Of a stretch of DNA of 47,604 nt, positions 16,250-25,134 are shown in pieces; positions within the stretch are counted from its first letter, which is position 1; every line of letters starts with the position of its first letter. The notes beneath the pieces are model-generated. The model worked only from the letters and a program-made list of their open reading frames with translations, had not been told where the DNA came from and ran no database searches. Where the stretch lies: assembly GCA_017453325.1 (NCBI GenBank), contig JAFTKK010000030.1:1-47604 (forward strand), given 5' to 3'. Origin of the DNA: Clostridia bacterium (GTDB taxonomy: Bacteria; Bacillota; Clostridia; Oscillospirales; CAG-272). The position numbers and the translations under genes were made by a program.

Positions 16250-17464
16250 ATGAAAATTTACGAAGAACTCGTTGCCCGCGGTCTCATTGCACAGGTCACC
16301 GACGAGCAGGAGATCCGCGACCTTGTCAACGAGGGCAAGGCAACCTTCTATATCGGCTTTGACCCGACGGCAGATTCCCTGCACGTAGGCCACTTTATGG
16401 CACTTTGCCTGATGAAGCGCCTGCAAATGGCAGGCAACAAGCCCGTTGTTCTCATCGGCGGCGGCACGGCCATGATCGGCGACCCCTCGGGCCGCACCGA
16501 TATGCGCAAGATGATGACGCGCGAAACCATTGACCACAACGTCGCGTGCTTTAAAAAGCAAATGTCCCGCTTTATCGACTTTGATAACGCCATTCTCGTC
16601 AATAACGCCGACTGGCTGCTTGACCTGAACTACGTTGACGTGCTGCGTGACGTCGGCGCTTGCTTCTCGGTGAACAAAATGCTCTCCGCCGAGTGCTACA
16701 AGCAGCGCATGGAAAAGGGCCTTTCCTTCCTTGAGTTCAACTACATGATCATGCAGTCCTACGACTTTTATCACCTTTACAAGACCTACAACTGCAACAT
16801 GCAGTTCGGCGGTGACGACCAATGGTCCAATATGCTGGGCGGCACCGAGCTGATCCGCAAAAAGCTCGGCAAGGACGCCTACGCCATGACCATCACGCTG
16901 CTCCTCAACTCCGAGGGCAAAAAGATGGGCAAGACCGCCAGCGGCGCCGTATGGCTTGACCCCGAAAAGACCACCCCTTACGAATTTTACCAATACTGGC
17001 GCAATGTGGGCGATGCAGACGTGCTGAAGTGCATCCGTATGCTCACCTTCCTGCCCGTAGAGGAGATCGACAAGATGGATGCTTGGCAGGGTGAGCAACT
17101 GAACCGCGCCAAGGAGATCCTCGCCTTTGAGCTGACGAAGCTCGTGCACGGTGAGGAGGAGGCGACCAAGGCCGAGGCCAGCGCCAAGGCACTGTTCGGT
17201 GCAGGCTCGGGTGCGGATGCCCCCACCACCGAGCTTGGCGACGAGGACTTTGTTGACGGCAAGATCGACATCCTTACCCTCCTTGTCAAATGCGAGCTCT
17301 GCGCCTCAAAATCCGAGGCTCGCCGCAATGTGCAGCAGGGCGGCGTCACCGTCGAAAACGACAAGGTGACCGATTTTACCAAAACCTACACCAAAGAGGA
17401 GCTCGCCGCAGGCCTGCTCGTCAAGCGCGGCAAAAAGAATTACCGCCGCGCCATCACGAAATAA
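16250..17464 (+). CDS. tyrS: Tyrosine-tRNA ligase
   Basis: It charges tRNA-Tyr. This class I synthetase has 'HVGHF' (HIGH motif) in '[15 protein letters not shown]', '[20 protein letters not shown]' for tyrosine recognition, and the KMSKS-equivalent '[14 protein letters not shown]'. A C-terminal S4 RNA-binding domain follows (about residues 340-404, '[19 protein letters not shown]'). At 404 residues it is normal length. AAAGGAG lies 8 nt before the ATG. It has its own promoter and T-box and is monocistronic. Confidence 0.97.
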   Translation: MKIYEELVARGLIAQVTDEQEIRDLVNEGKATFYIGFDPTADSLHVGHFMALCLMKRLQMAGNKPVVLIGGGTAMIGDPSGRTDMRKMMTRETIDHNVACFKKQMSRFIDFDNAILVNNADWLLDLNYVDVLRDVGACFSVNKMLSAECYKQRMEKGLSFLEFNYMIMQSYDFYHLYKTYNCNMQFGGDDQWSNMLGGTELIRKKLGKDAYAMTITLLLNSEGKKMGKTASGAVWLDPEKTTPYEFYQYWRNVGDADVLKCIRMLTFLPVEEIDKMDAWQGEQLNRAKEILAFELTKLVHGEEEATKAEASAKALFGAGSGADAPTTELGDEDFVDGKIDILTLLVKCELCASKSEARRNVQQGGVTVENDKVTDFTKTYTKEELAAGLLVKRGKKNYRRAITK

Positions 17465-17508
17465 ATAAAAATGCCGTCTGCTCCCAGAGAGCAGACGGCA
17501 TTTTTATT
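17464..17508. terminator. Bidirectional terminator between tyrS and the AraC gene
   Basis: A perfect 20-bp stem (17464-17483 with 17489-17508) and 5-nt loop lies between convergent genes, with A-rich and T-rich ends serving both directions. Confidence 0.93.
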
Positions 17509-18382
17509 GCGGAAGCCCCTTGGCGTGTCGCTCCACCACCGCGCGGTATTCCCGCGGTGTCATACCCTGATAGCGCTTGAAGATCTTGCAAAAATACGCC
17601 GCGTCGTTGAAGCCGCAGCCAAAGGCCACCTCGGTCACGTTCAGGTCACTCTGCGTCAGCGCCACGCACGCGCGCTCCACCCGCAGGCGGTTGACGTAAT
17701 CAAAGGGTGTGCTGCCCGTGTATTCTTTAAAAAACCTGCAAAGATACTTCTCGCTTGTATTGGCAACCGCCGCAAGCTCCGCCAGCGTGAATTTTTCGGT
17801 ATAATTTTCCTCGATCCATTGCAAGAGAGCTGTGATCACGGTTTTGCGGTGCCCCATGTGCAGATTTTTACGGGGCAAGCTCACCCGCCCCTCGGTATAA
17901 AGCAGGTATACGGTCTCGGCCGCCGCCGCATAAGCTCTGAGCTCAAAATACGGCCCACTCTCCTTGATGCAGGTGAAAAAGCGTTCTACCGCCTCCCCCA
18001 ATACCGTATGTGACGCATCGGCCAAGGGAACGACAGAAGCTCCCTCGGATAGCAACGGCAGGATGTAGCCCGTAATACGTCCCGAGCCGTGCCGACACAG
18101 CATATTGAGGTCAAACACCACGCACTCATATACGGCGTCATGCGGCGTCGCGCGGTGCAGCATTCCCGAAGTGATAAAGGCCATGTCACCTGCCGAAAGC
18201 AGATATCGCGTGTTATCCAAAAACAGCTCCAGCTCACCCGAAGCCACACGCAAAACCTCAAATTCGCGGTGCCAATGCAGCTCCATATGATACCGTGGAT
18301 GCTGCGCATCCACAAAATAATATTGCATGGGAAAATCCGGCACACCGTGCTTTTGTCTCTCCCGCAAGCCAATATCGCGCAT
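17504..18382 (-). CDS. AraC-family transcriptional regulator
   Basis: This 292-residue regulator has an N-terminal cupin-like sensor domain ('MELHWHREFEVLRVASGE', about residues 33-50) and a C-terminal pair of helix-turn-helix motifs ('FTLAELAAVANTSEKYLCRF' and 'VTEVAFGCGFNDAAYFCKIF'). It is divergent from fucI, with overlapping promoters, so it probably activates the fucose genes in response to fucose or a derivative; that link is inferred from position. The start 'MRDIGLRE' is 4 nt after GGAGGG (18387-18392); the Met four codons earlier overlaps that site. Confidence 0.93.
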   Translation of the reverse strand: MRDIGLRERQKHGVPDFPMQYYFVDAQHPRYHMELHWHREFEVLRVASGELELFLDNTRYLLSAGDMAFITSGMLHRATPHDAVYECVVFDLNMLCRHGSGRITGYILPLLSEGASVVPLADASHTVLGEAVERFFTCIKESGPYFELRAYAAAAETVYLLYTEGRVSLPRKNLHMGHRKTVITALLQWIEENYTEKFTLAELAAVANTSEKYLCRFFKEYTGSTPFDYVNRLRVERACVALTQSDLNVTEVAFGCGFNDAAYFCKIFKRYQGMTPREYRAVVERHAKGLPQ

Positions 18383-18434
18383 AAAACCCTCCATATGTGA
18401 ATTTCGTTATATTTTAGTACGAGATATTACAAGA

Positions 18435-18463
18435 ATTATACCATAAAATGTACTATAATTCAA
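18435..18463. promoter_or_regulatory. Overlapping divergent promoters of the AraC gene and fucI
   Basis: On the minus strand, TTGAAT (18458-18463) and TATAAT (18435-18440) with 17-bp spacing should drive the AraC gene. On the plus strand, TATAAT at 18454-18459 precedes fucI but lacks a good -35 box, as expected for an activator-dependent promoter. The two promoters overlap, so activation of fucI could repress the regulator gene. Confidence 0.75.
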
Positions 18464-18505
18464 TTACAGAAAGAAAAAATCCAAGCCTAAAAGGAGGAAT
18501 TTTTT

Positions 18506-20302
18506 ATGGCAAAATCAAGACTTGTGGGAGAATATCCCGTCATCGGCATCCGCCCCACCATTGATGGCAGACGAGGCGTGCTGAAGGTGCGCGAATCCCT
18601 TGAGGAACAAACCATGAACATGGCCAAAAGCGCGGCCAAGCTGTTTGCGGAAAACCTGAAGTATTCAAACGGCGAGCCCGTCAAGGTCGTCATTGCCGAC
18701 ACCACCATCGGTCGCGTGGGCGAAGCTGCCGCCTGTGCGGATAAATTCCGCCGCGAGGGCGTGGATATCACGCTGACCGTCACCCCCTGCTGGTGCTACG
18801 GTGCGGAGACCATGGATATGGATCCCCACACCATCAAGGCCGTATGGGGCTTCAACGGCACCGAGCGTCCCGGCGCCGTGTATCTGGCATCTGTGCTCGC
18901 CACGCACGCGCAAAAGGGTCTGCCCGCCTTTGGCATTTACGGCCATGACGTGCAGGACTGTGACGACACCAATATCCCCGCAGACGTAGCAGAAAAGCTG
19001 CTTCGCTTCGGCCGTGCAGCCGTAGCGGCTGCCACTATGCGCGGCAAGTCCTATCTCCAGATCGGCTCGATCTGCATGGGCATCGGCGGCTCGATCATCA
19101 GCACCGATTTTATTGAGGATTACCTCGGTATGCGTGTGGAATCCGTCGATGAGGTTGAGGTCATCAGACGCATGACCGAGGGCGTTTACGATCATGCCGA
19201 ATACGAAAAAGCCCTCAAATGGGCTAAGAAATACTGCATCGAGGGCTTTGATAAAAACCCTGCCGAGCTGCAAAAAACGCGCGCTGAGAAGGATAGCGAT
19301 TGGGAGTTTGTCGTTAAGATGATGGTCATCATCAAGGACTTGATGAACGGCAACCAAAATCTGCCCGCGGGCTGCGAGGAGGAAATGGTTGGTCACAACG
19401 CCATTGCCGCAGGCTTCCAGGGTCAGCGCCAATGGACGGATTTTTACCCCAACTGCGACTTCCCCGAGGCCATGCTGAACACCTCCTTTGACTGGAACGG
19501 TGCGCGCGAGCCCTATATCCTCGCCACCGAAAACGACGTTTTAAACGGCATCGGTATGCTGTTTGGCAAGCTGCTGACTAACCGCGCCCAGATGTTTGCC
19601 GATGTGCGCACCTATTGGAGCGCTGACGCGGTTCGACGCGTCACGGGGTACGAAATTGAGGGAAAAGCCAAGGAAGCCGACGGCTTTATCCACCTCATCA
19701 ACTCGGGTGCCTGCTGCCTTGATGCCAACGGTGCTGCCAAGGATGCGGACGGCAACCCCGTCATGAAGCCCTGGTATGAGGTCACCGAAGCAGATCAAGA
19801 GGCCATTATGGCCAATTCCACCTGGAACTACGCCGATCTCGGCTATTTCCGCGGCGGCGGCTATTCCTCGCGCTTCGTCACGAAAGCAGAAATGCCCGCT
19901 ACCATGATCCGCTTAAATCTCGTCAAGGGGCTCGGCCCCGTTTTGCAGATCGCCGAGGGCTGGACGGTCTCTCTGCCCGACGAGGTGACCGATACGCTTT
20001 GGAAGCGCACCGACTACACCTGGCCCTGCACCTGGTTTGCACCGCGCGTGACGGGCAAGGGCGCCTTCAAAACCGCGTATGACGTGATGAACAACTGGGG
20101 TGCCAACCACGGCGCGATCTCCTACGGCCATATCGGCGCCGATCTCATCACGCTCTGCTCGATGCTCCGCATCCCCGTTTGCATGCACAACGTGGAGGAG
20201 GATAAGATCTTCCGCCCCGCCGCCTGGAACGCCTTTGGCATGGACAAGGAGGCCGCCGACTACCGCGCCTGCGCCGCCTTTGGCCCGCTTTTCAAAAAAT
20301 AA
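18506..20302 (+). CDS. fucI: L-fucose isomerase
   Basis: It converts L-fucose to L-fuculose, the first intracellular step of fucose catabolism, using Mn2+. The protein is 598 residues (E. coli 591). Catalytic and metal residues can be placed by motif: Glu342 in 'ATENDVLNG', Asp366 in 'FADVRTYW' and a His near residue 535 in '[15 protein letters not shown]'. The first two are offset by 5 from E. coli Glu337 and Asp361. '[18 protein letters not shown]' is typical of the C-terminus. AAGGAGG lies 8 nt upstream of the ATG. It heads the operon fucI-fucU-fucA-kinase. Confidence 0.97.
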   Translation: MAKSRLVGEYPVIGIRPTIDGRRGVLKVRESLEEQTMNMAKSAAKLFAENLKYSNGEPVKVVIADTTIGRVGEAAACADKFRREGVDITLTVTPCWCYGAETMDMDPHTIKAVWGFNGTERPGAVYLASVLATHAQKGLPAFGIYGHDVQDCDDTNIPADVAEKLLRFGRAAVAAATMRGKSYLQIGSICMGIGGSIISTDFIEDYLGMRVESVDEVEVIRRMTEGVYDHAEYEKALKWAKKYCIEGFDKNPAELQKTRAEKDSDWEFVVKMMVIIKDLMNGNQNLPAGCEEEMVGHNAIAAGFQGQRQWTDFYPNCDFPEAMLNTSFDWNGAREPYILATENDVLNGIGMLFGKLLTNRAQMFADVRTYWSADAVRRVTGYEIEGKAKEADGFIHLINSGACCLDANGAAKDADGNPVMKPWYEVTEADQEAIMANSTWNYADLGYFRGGGYSSRFVTKAEMPATMIRLNLVKGLGPVLQIAEGWTVSLPDEVTDTLWKRTDYTWPCTWFAPRVTGKGAFKTAYDVMNNWGANHGAISYGHIGADLITLCSMLRIPVCMHNVEEDKIFRPAAWNAFGMDKEAADYRACAAFGPLFKK

Positions 20303-20314
20303 GCGAGGCAACGT

Positions 20315-20770
20315 ATGTTAAAAGGAATTCCCAAGATCCTCTCACCCGAACTTTTAAAGGTGCTTTGCGAAATGGGACATAGTGACCGCCTCGTGCTGGC
20401 AGACGGAAATTTCCCTGCCGAAAGCATCGGAAAAAACGCCAAGGTCATCCGCGCCGACGGGCATGGTACCGCTGAGCTGCTTACTGCAATTTTGCAGCTT
20501 TTCCCGCTTGATACCTATGTGGAAAAGCCGGTAATGCTGATGGAGGTCATGCCCGGCGATAAGGTTAAGACCCCTATTTGGGAAAAGTATACACAAATTG
20601 TTGCCGCAGCAGACGCGCGCGGGAGCGACGCGATCGAAACGGTCGAGCGCTTCGCCTTTTACGAGGAGGCAAAAACCGCCTATGCCATCATCGCTACCGG
20701 TGAATCTGCCCTTTACGCCAACATGATATTGCAAAAGGGTGTTGTAACCGACCTTGCACAACATGAGTGA
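20315..20770 (+). CDS. fucU: L-fucose mutarotase
   Basis: It interconverts the alpha and beta anomers of L-fucose so that the isomerase receives its preferred form. The family motifs are 'CEMGHSDRLVLADGNFPA' with His22, 'RADGHGTAELLTAILQLFPLD' (20 to 21 residues, RbsD/FucU type) and a C-terminal 'ERFAFYEEAKTAYAIIATGE'. At 151 residues it is close to E. coli FucU (140). It follows fucI by 12 nt in the same operon. Confidence 0.95.
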   Translation: MLKGIPKILSPELLKVLCEMGHSDRLVLADGNFPAESIGKNAKVIRADGHGTAELLTAILQLFPLDTYVEKPVMLMEVMPGDKVKTPIWEKYTQIVAAADARGSDAIETVERFAFYEEAKTAYAIIATGESALYANMILQKGVVTDLAQHE

Positions 20771-20837
20771 CATGACCTTTGCGCACTGCCATACGCGCCT
20801 GCGTAAATATAAGGAAAACCGACCTTAAAAAATGTTC

Positions 20838-20867
20838 TTGACCGCCCACGCATATATGCGATATAAT
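20838..20867 (+). promoter_or_regulatory. Internal promoter before fucA, with palindrome
   Basis: -35 TTGACC (20838-20843), an 18-bp spacer and -10 TATAAT (20862-20867) lie in the 122-nt gap between fucU and fucA. A 12-bp palindrome, CGCATATATGCG, fills most of the spacer and could be an operator. fucA and the kinase could therefore be expressed separately from fucI-fucU. Confidence 0.72.
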
Positions 20868-20892
20868 CCAAATACGAAAAGGAACGAATGCC

Positions 20893-21576
20893 ATGAAATA
20901 TATGGAACTCCGCGAGCAGCTCTGCGATATCTGCCACAAAATGTGGCAGCTCGGCTGGGTTGCCGCCAATGACGGAAACGTGACCGTGAGGCTCCCCGAC
21001 GGCAACTTTTTAGCCACCCCCACGGGATACAGCAAAAGCTTCATCACCCCCGAAAAGCTGGTCATTATTGATAGTGAGGGCAAGGTGATTGAGGCCGAGG
21101 GAAATTACAAGCCCTCAAGCGAGATCAAAATGCACCTGCGCTGCTACCGCGAGCGAGACGACGTCGGTGCCGTGGTGCACGCCCATCCCCCGACAGCCAC
21201 GGGCTATGCGGTGGCGGGCAAAAGCCTTGACGAGTATTCGATGATCGAAACCGTCATTGCCATCGGCTCGATCCCCCTCACCCCCTACGGCACGCCCAGC
21301 ACAGACGAGGTGCCCGAGGCCATCACGCCCTATCTGCCCTCGCACGACGTGTTTTTGCTGCAAAACCACGGTGCACTTACGGTCGGTGCCGACCTGATTA
21401 CCGCCTATTACCGCATGGAAACACTTGAGCTCTTTGCCAAAATTTCGCTCACCGCGCACCTGCTCGGTGGCGCGAGAGAAATCGAAAGGCCCCAGATCGA
21501 CAAGCTGCTTGATCTGCGCGAAAACTACTACCATGTCACGGGTAAACACCCCGGCTACAAGCATTATAACAAATAA
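20893..21576 (+). CDS. fucA: L-fuculose-1-phosphate aldolase (class II aldolase)
   Basis: It cleaves L-fuculose 1-phosphate to DHAP and L-lactaldehyde with Zn2+. The expected residues are present: Glu77 ('SSEIKMH'), His96 and His98 ('VVHAHPPTA') and His159 ('LQNHGALTVG'), matching E. coli Glu73, His92, His94 and His155. 'NDGNVTVRLPDG' near the N-terminus binds phosphate in this family. At 227 residues it is normal length. RhaD-like or ribulose-phosphate epimerase relatives share the fold, but the fucI-fucU context favours FucA. Confidence 0.94.
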   Translation: MKYMELREQLCDICHKMWQLGWVAANDGNVTVRLPDGNFLATPTGYSKSFITPEKLVIIDSEGKVIEAEGNYKPSSEIKMHLRCYRERDDVGAVVHAHPPTATGYAVAGKSLDEYSMIETVIAIGSIPLTPYGTPSTDEVPEAITPYLPSHDVFLLQNHGALTVGADLITAYYRMETLELFAKISLTAHLLGGAREIERPQIDKLLDLRENYYHVTGKHPGYKHYNK

Positions 21577-21588
21577 AAGGAGACTGCC

Positions 21589-22971
21589 ATGTCCTACTGT
21601 CTTGCCATTGATATCGGTGCCTCCAGCGGGCGTCACCTGCTGGGTGAGGTCAAAAACGGAAAGCTGGAGACAACCGAAATTTACCGTTTTGAAAACGGAA
21701 TGAAAAAGGAAAACGGTGCTTTGGTTTGGGATATCGAGGCGCTGACCGAGCACGTGATCACAGGCATTGCGCGCTGCGGCGAGATGGGCGTGCCCCCCGC
21801 CACGGTATCGATTGACACCTGGGGCGTGGATTACGTACTGTTTGACGGCGACGGGCGCGAAATTCTGCCCTGCTACGCCTACCGCGACAGCCGCACGGAG
21901 GGCGTGCCCGAGGAGGTATTTTCCATCCTGCCCGAGCGTGAACTCTACGGTAAGACAGGCATTCAAAGACAAAATTTCAACACCCTTTATCAGCTTTATG
22001 CCGACAAAAAGGCCGGTAGACTTGACCGCGCCACCGACTTTTTGATGATGCCCGAGTATCTTTCCTATCGCCTTACGGGCGTCAAGACGCACGAATACAC
22101 CATCTGCTCGACGAGCAACTTGCTGAATGCCGCCACCAAAACCTGGGATCTTGACGTGATCGACACCTTAAGCCTTCCCCGCACGCTCTTCGGCAAGCTC
22201 CTGCCCCCCGCCACGTTGGTGGGTCACTTTACAAAGGAGCTGCGCGAGCGCGTCGGCTTTGATGCCGCAGTCGTCACCTGCCCCTCGCACGATACCGCCG
22301 CAGCCGTTGCTGCCTGCCCCTTAACCAAGGGGAGCGCCTTCATCTCCTCCGGCACGTGGAGCCTGGTCGGTGCCGAGCTGACCGCACCCGTCACAAGTGA
22401 GGCCGCCATGCGTGCCAATCTTTCGAACGAGGGCGGCATTGAATATCGCTTCCGTTTCCTCAAAAATATCATGGGGATGTGGCTTTTCCAGAGCGTGCGC
22501 CGCGATCTTGAGAAACGATACACCTATGACGAGATGATGCACATGGCCGAGGCAAGCAGCTTCACCGAGCTGATCGACCCCACAAATGCCGCTTTCCTCG
22601 CCCCCGATAGCATGATAGACGCCGTGCGCACCTATCTCGGCAAGCCGGGCCTGCCCCTCGGCGATCTTTTGAGCAGCATTTATCACTCGCTCGCTGCGAG
22701 CTACCAAAAAACCGTAGCAGAGCTTGAGGAGATCTCGGGCAAGCAGATTGACACCGTGGCCATCGTCGGCGGCGGCTGCAAGGACGATTATCTCAACCGT
22801 CTCACGGCCCGCTACACGGGCAAACGCGTCACGGCAGGCCCCGTGGAATGTACCGCAACGGGTAACATTTTAGCCCAATTGATGTATCTTGACCCCACCC
22901 TTTCGCTTGACGGCGCAAGGGAGCTTGTCAAAGCCACCTTCGGCGACAGCATCAAATACTACGAGCCTTAA
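21589..22971 (+). CDS. Rhamnulokinase-type sugar kinase acting as L-fuculokinase
   Basis: This FGGY carbohydrate kinase has 460 residues. Its sequence is RhaB-like: 'AIDIGASSGRHLLGE', 'VSIDTWGVDYVLFD', 'FISSGTWSLVG' and the C-terminal nucleotide motif 'VAIVGGGCKDDYLN'. Rhamnulokinase phosphorylates L-rhamnulose at O-1; here the neighbours are fucose genes and no rhamnose isomerase is present, so L-fuculose is the probable substrate. That assignment is inference from context. It is the last gene of the operon, 12 nt after fucA, and ends at the hairpin terminator at 22973. Confidence 0.9.
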   Translation: MSYCLAIDIGASSGRHLLGEVKNGKLETTEIYRFENGMKKENGALVWDIEALTEHVITGIARCGEMGVPPATVSIDTWGVDYVLFDGDGREILPCYAYRDSRTEGVPEEVFSILPERELYGKTGIQRQNFNTLYQLYADKKAGRLDRATDFLMMPEYLSYRLTGVKTHEYTICSTSNLLNAATKTWDLDVIDTLSLPRTLFGKLLPPATLVGHFTKELRERVGFDAAVVTCPSHDTAAAVAACPLTKGSAFISSGTWSLVGAELTAPVTSEAAMRANLSNEGGIEYRFRFLKNIMGMWLFQSVRRDLEKRYTYDEMMHMAEASSFTELIDPTNAAFLAPDSMIDAVRTYLGKPGLPLGDLLSSIYHSLAASYQKTVAELEEISGKQIDTVAIVGGGCKDDYLNRLTARYTGKRVTAGPVECTATGNILAQLMYLDPTLSLDGARELVKATFGDSIKYYEP

Positions 22972-22972
22972 A

Positions 22973-23015
22973 AAAACCGCGTGCAGCCCGCCATAAAGCA
23001 GGCTGCACGCGGTTC
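22973..23015. terminator. Bidirectional terminator, copy 1 of a 43-bp repeat
   Basis: A 13-bp stem (ACCGCGTGCAGCC and its complement) with a 12-nt loop lies between the convergent sugar kinase and DUF4838 genes. The same 43 bases recur at 25084-25126 in the same orientation. Confidence 0.9.
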
Positions 23016-23021
23016 TTTTAC

Positions 23022-24935
23022 TTACAACTCGAAATGCCGCTGCAAATAGCGGCGGAAAACCGACACCTCATAAAGCTTGGCGTCAAACACCGTATGAACG
23101 TGAGGCTCAATGCGATGCACGGTCTCCATCAGAGCTGCTTTGGCCGCTTCGCGCTGCGCCTCGGTGCCACCGCCAAGCAAAGCCTCATACCAATCGGCAT
23201 AGCCAAGGCAAAGATCGGCGTGATAAGCAAGATGGCGACGGGAGGGATTGGGATCGTCATACGAAAGCCCTTGGCTCTCCCGAAATGCAAGGATCATTGC
23301 TCTTGCTTCGGCGCAGCTTTTTTGTACTGCCGCCACGTCCGGCTCACGCTCAGCACGCATACGGGGCGGGTCAAACAACGCAGAAAGCGCCGTCAGATAC
23401 GCCTGCACCGCTTCCCCTCGCGCACCGAAGGCGGCGGTAAAGTACTCACAGCAGATCTCCTCAAAGGAGAGGGACTTGTCCCATAGCGCCCGTGCCATGG
23501 CGTACTGGGGCAGACCCGTGGGGAAGGCCACTCGCTGCAGCTGACAACTCACCATACCGTCAAGGCCGATTTGATCGAGATTGACCATATCGGTATAAAG
23601 AATACGCGCACATTCCATGTAACCGGGATCAATATCATGATCCCACATCAGATGATAATCAAAATCAAAGCTGCTGTCGAATGTCTGCTCCTGCTGCCAT
23701 TTGCGCAAAAAGCCCACGTTCTCGGCAACCGAACGGGGATCCGACAATCTGTTGCGCACAAAGGGCGGCAGCTCAGCCTTCTGTGTGATGTCAAGATCTA
23801 CAAAGGCATTGCTATAGGTGCGGGTAATGGGCGCAAACATCAGCACAAAGCGATCGGGATTTTTGATCTTTTCTCGCTGCGGCGCCCACAAAAGATCGCG
23901 ATATACCAAATATACGATGCGAGTGGAAATATTCTCGGCAGTCAAGCGCTCATCCAGCTCGTTGAGCAGCATCACGTAAAAATCCGAGGGAAGTGCTTTG
24001 ACACACGCAGGACACTCACAATGATTATTTCGTCCATCCGACAACCAGAAATGCAGGAAATTGACCTGCGGATGCTCCTTGCAATACTTCACAACGGCAT
24101 CGATCATGATCTGCCTTGTGGCGGGGTTCGAATAGCACAGATTGGTGTTCAGCGCCTTACCGCCAAAAAGCTCTCGCTTGCCGTTCACTAAGGCAAGATG
24201 CGGCACCACCTCGGGCGAGAGCTCCTGCCCGTAAACGCTCCAGTCGGTTCCGTCAATCCCAAAGGGCTCGCAGGTCCAGCCATGCCCCATGGCATGGTAA
24301 TCGAGTGAGCGCTTGACAATCTCCTCCTCAAGGCGCGACCAGATATGTGCAACGTCATCATTCGTTACAGGTGAAGTGGGCATATCAGAATTCTCGGTTT
24401 GGTTATAAAAGCGCTGAAAAAAGCAAGCGGGTGTTTTGAACTGCACAAAATATCCGTTCATGCCAACCTTGGGCAGCCAATCAATGGTGTTGCGCACGTG
24501 CTCATAGCCAACCGCGCCCTCAATGCAAATCGCACGGTGGCGGTAAGAGGGCTTTTCACAAAGCGAAACAGTCAATGCGGCAGCATCAAGAGGACGGGCA
24601 GGAATGACCTCACCCTCCTTGCCGGGAAACAAAAAGCGGCAGCCAAGCTCCTGCAGCAAGCGATACACGGCGATCAACAGACTGCGCTCATTGGTGGCGG
24701 TGATGTGCCCCATGCCATCCTGCAGGCAAACAGAAAACCCGTCCTGCTCGGCCGAGTACGGCATCGAACCGTCAAGGCCCAATACGATCGCACGCAAAGG
24801 CACGGAAGTGGGCACATCGTACACGCGCTCCTCTACGAAAAGCGTGTGATCCATGAGGCGCAAATAGCGTGCCAGCTCCTCTGCCGCGAAGGCTATAGTG
24901 GGGTGCGTGCCAACTCTGGCCAATATCACATTCAT
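23022..24935 (-). CDS. DUF4838 domain protein, putative glycoside hydrolase
   Basis: This 637-residue cytoplasmic-looking protein has no signal peptide. The first ~130 residues resemble the GH20/GH67-associated N-terminal domain ('TIAFAAEELARYLRLMD', 'RSLLIAVYRLLQELGCRFLFPG'). The centre resembles DUF4838, with 'FWLSDGRNNHCECPACVKAL', a CxCPxC motif seen in this family. DUF4838 proteins are found with glycan-degradation genes, but their reaction is not established to my knowledge. It is convergent with the fucose operon and may act on a fucose-containing glycan; that is inference. AAGGAG lies 7 nt ahead of the ATG. A -10 TATAAT (24974-24979) and two palindromes precede it. Confidence 0.85.
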   Translation of the reverse strand: MNVILARVGTHPTIAFAAEELARYLRLMDHTLFVEERVYDVPTSVPLRAIVLGLDGSMPYSAEQDGFSVCLQDGMGHITATNERSLLIAVYRLLQELGCRFLFPGKEGEVIPARPLDAAALTVSLCEKPSYRHRAICIEGAVGYEHVRNTIDWLPKVGMNGYFVQFKTPACFFQRFYNQTENSDMPTSPVTNDDVAHIWSRLEEEIVKRSLDYHAMGHGWTCEPFGIDGTDWSVYGQELSPEVVPHLALVNGKRELFGGKALNTNLCYSNPATRQIMIDAVVKYCKEHPQVNFLHFWLSDGRNNHCECPACVKALPSDFYVMLLNELDERLTAENISTRIVYLVYRDLLWAPQREKIKNPDRFVLMFAPITRTYSNAFVDLDITQKAELPPFVRNRLSDPRSVAENVGFLRKWQQEQTFDSSFDFDYHLMWDHDIDPGYMECARILYTDMVNLDQIGLDGMVSCQLQRVAFPTGLPQYAMARALWDKSLSFEEICCEYFTAAFGARGEAVQAYLTALSALFDPPRMRAEREPDVAAVQKSCAEARAMILAFRESQGLSYDDPNPSRRHLAYHADLCLGYADWYEALLGGGTEAQREAAKAALMETVHRIEPHVHTVFDAKLYEVSVFRRYLQRHFEL

Positions 24936-24973
24936 GCTGCTTCTCCTTTTCGGACATTAAATTCTTTACTTAT

Positions 24974-25032
24974 ATTATAAAGCAAAAAAAGAAAAAAGAT
25001 AGCAATATATTGCTCCTGCTTTTGTAAAAGCA
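24974..25032 (-). promoter_or_regulatory. Promoter region with two palindromes before the DUF4838 gene
   Basis: A -10 TATAAT (24974-24979, minus strand) has no clear -35 box. Upstream lie a 14-bp perfect palindrome AGCAATATATTGCT (25001-25014) and a 16-bp perfect palindrome TGCTTTTGTAAAAGCA (25017-25032). These are possible operators for a sugar-responsive regulator. Confidence 0.55.
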
Positions 25033-25083
25033 CGGCACAACCAACGAACACCTCACGAACGGCAAGCTCGCGTTCCGATACGC

Positions 25084-25126
25084 AAAACCGCGTGCAGCCC
25101 GCCATAAAGCAGGCTGCACGCGGTTC
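25084..25126 (-). terminator. Terminator of the transglutaminase gene, copy 2 of a 43-bp repeat
   Basis: Identical in all 43 bases to 22973-23015, in the same orientation and 2,111 bp away. It lies just beyond the stop of the transglutaminase-like gene and, on the minus strand, is followed by four T. Confidence 0.85.
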
Positions 25127-25134
25127 GTTTTGTA

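Noticed and set aside
20771-20892. A small gene in the gap between fucU and fucA
   Set aside because: No frame with a start codon and ribosome site of useful length is present; the gap is explained by the internal promoter.
22973-25126. A composite transposon formed by the two 43-bp hairpins
   Set aside because: No transposase lies between them, and no terminal repeats or target duplications are seen beyond the hairpins; they remain only a duplicated terminator with an unexplained origin.
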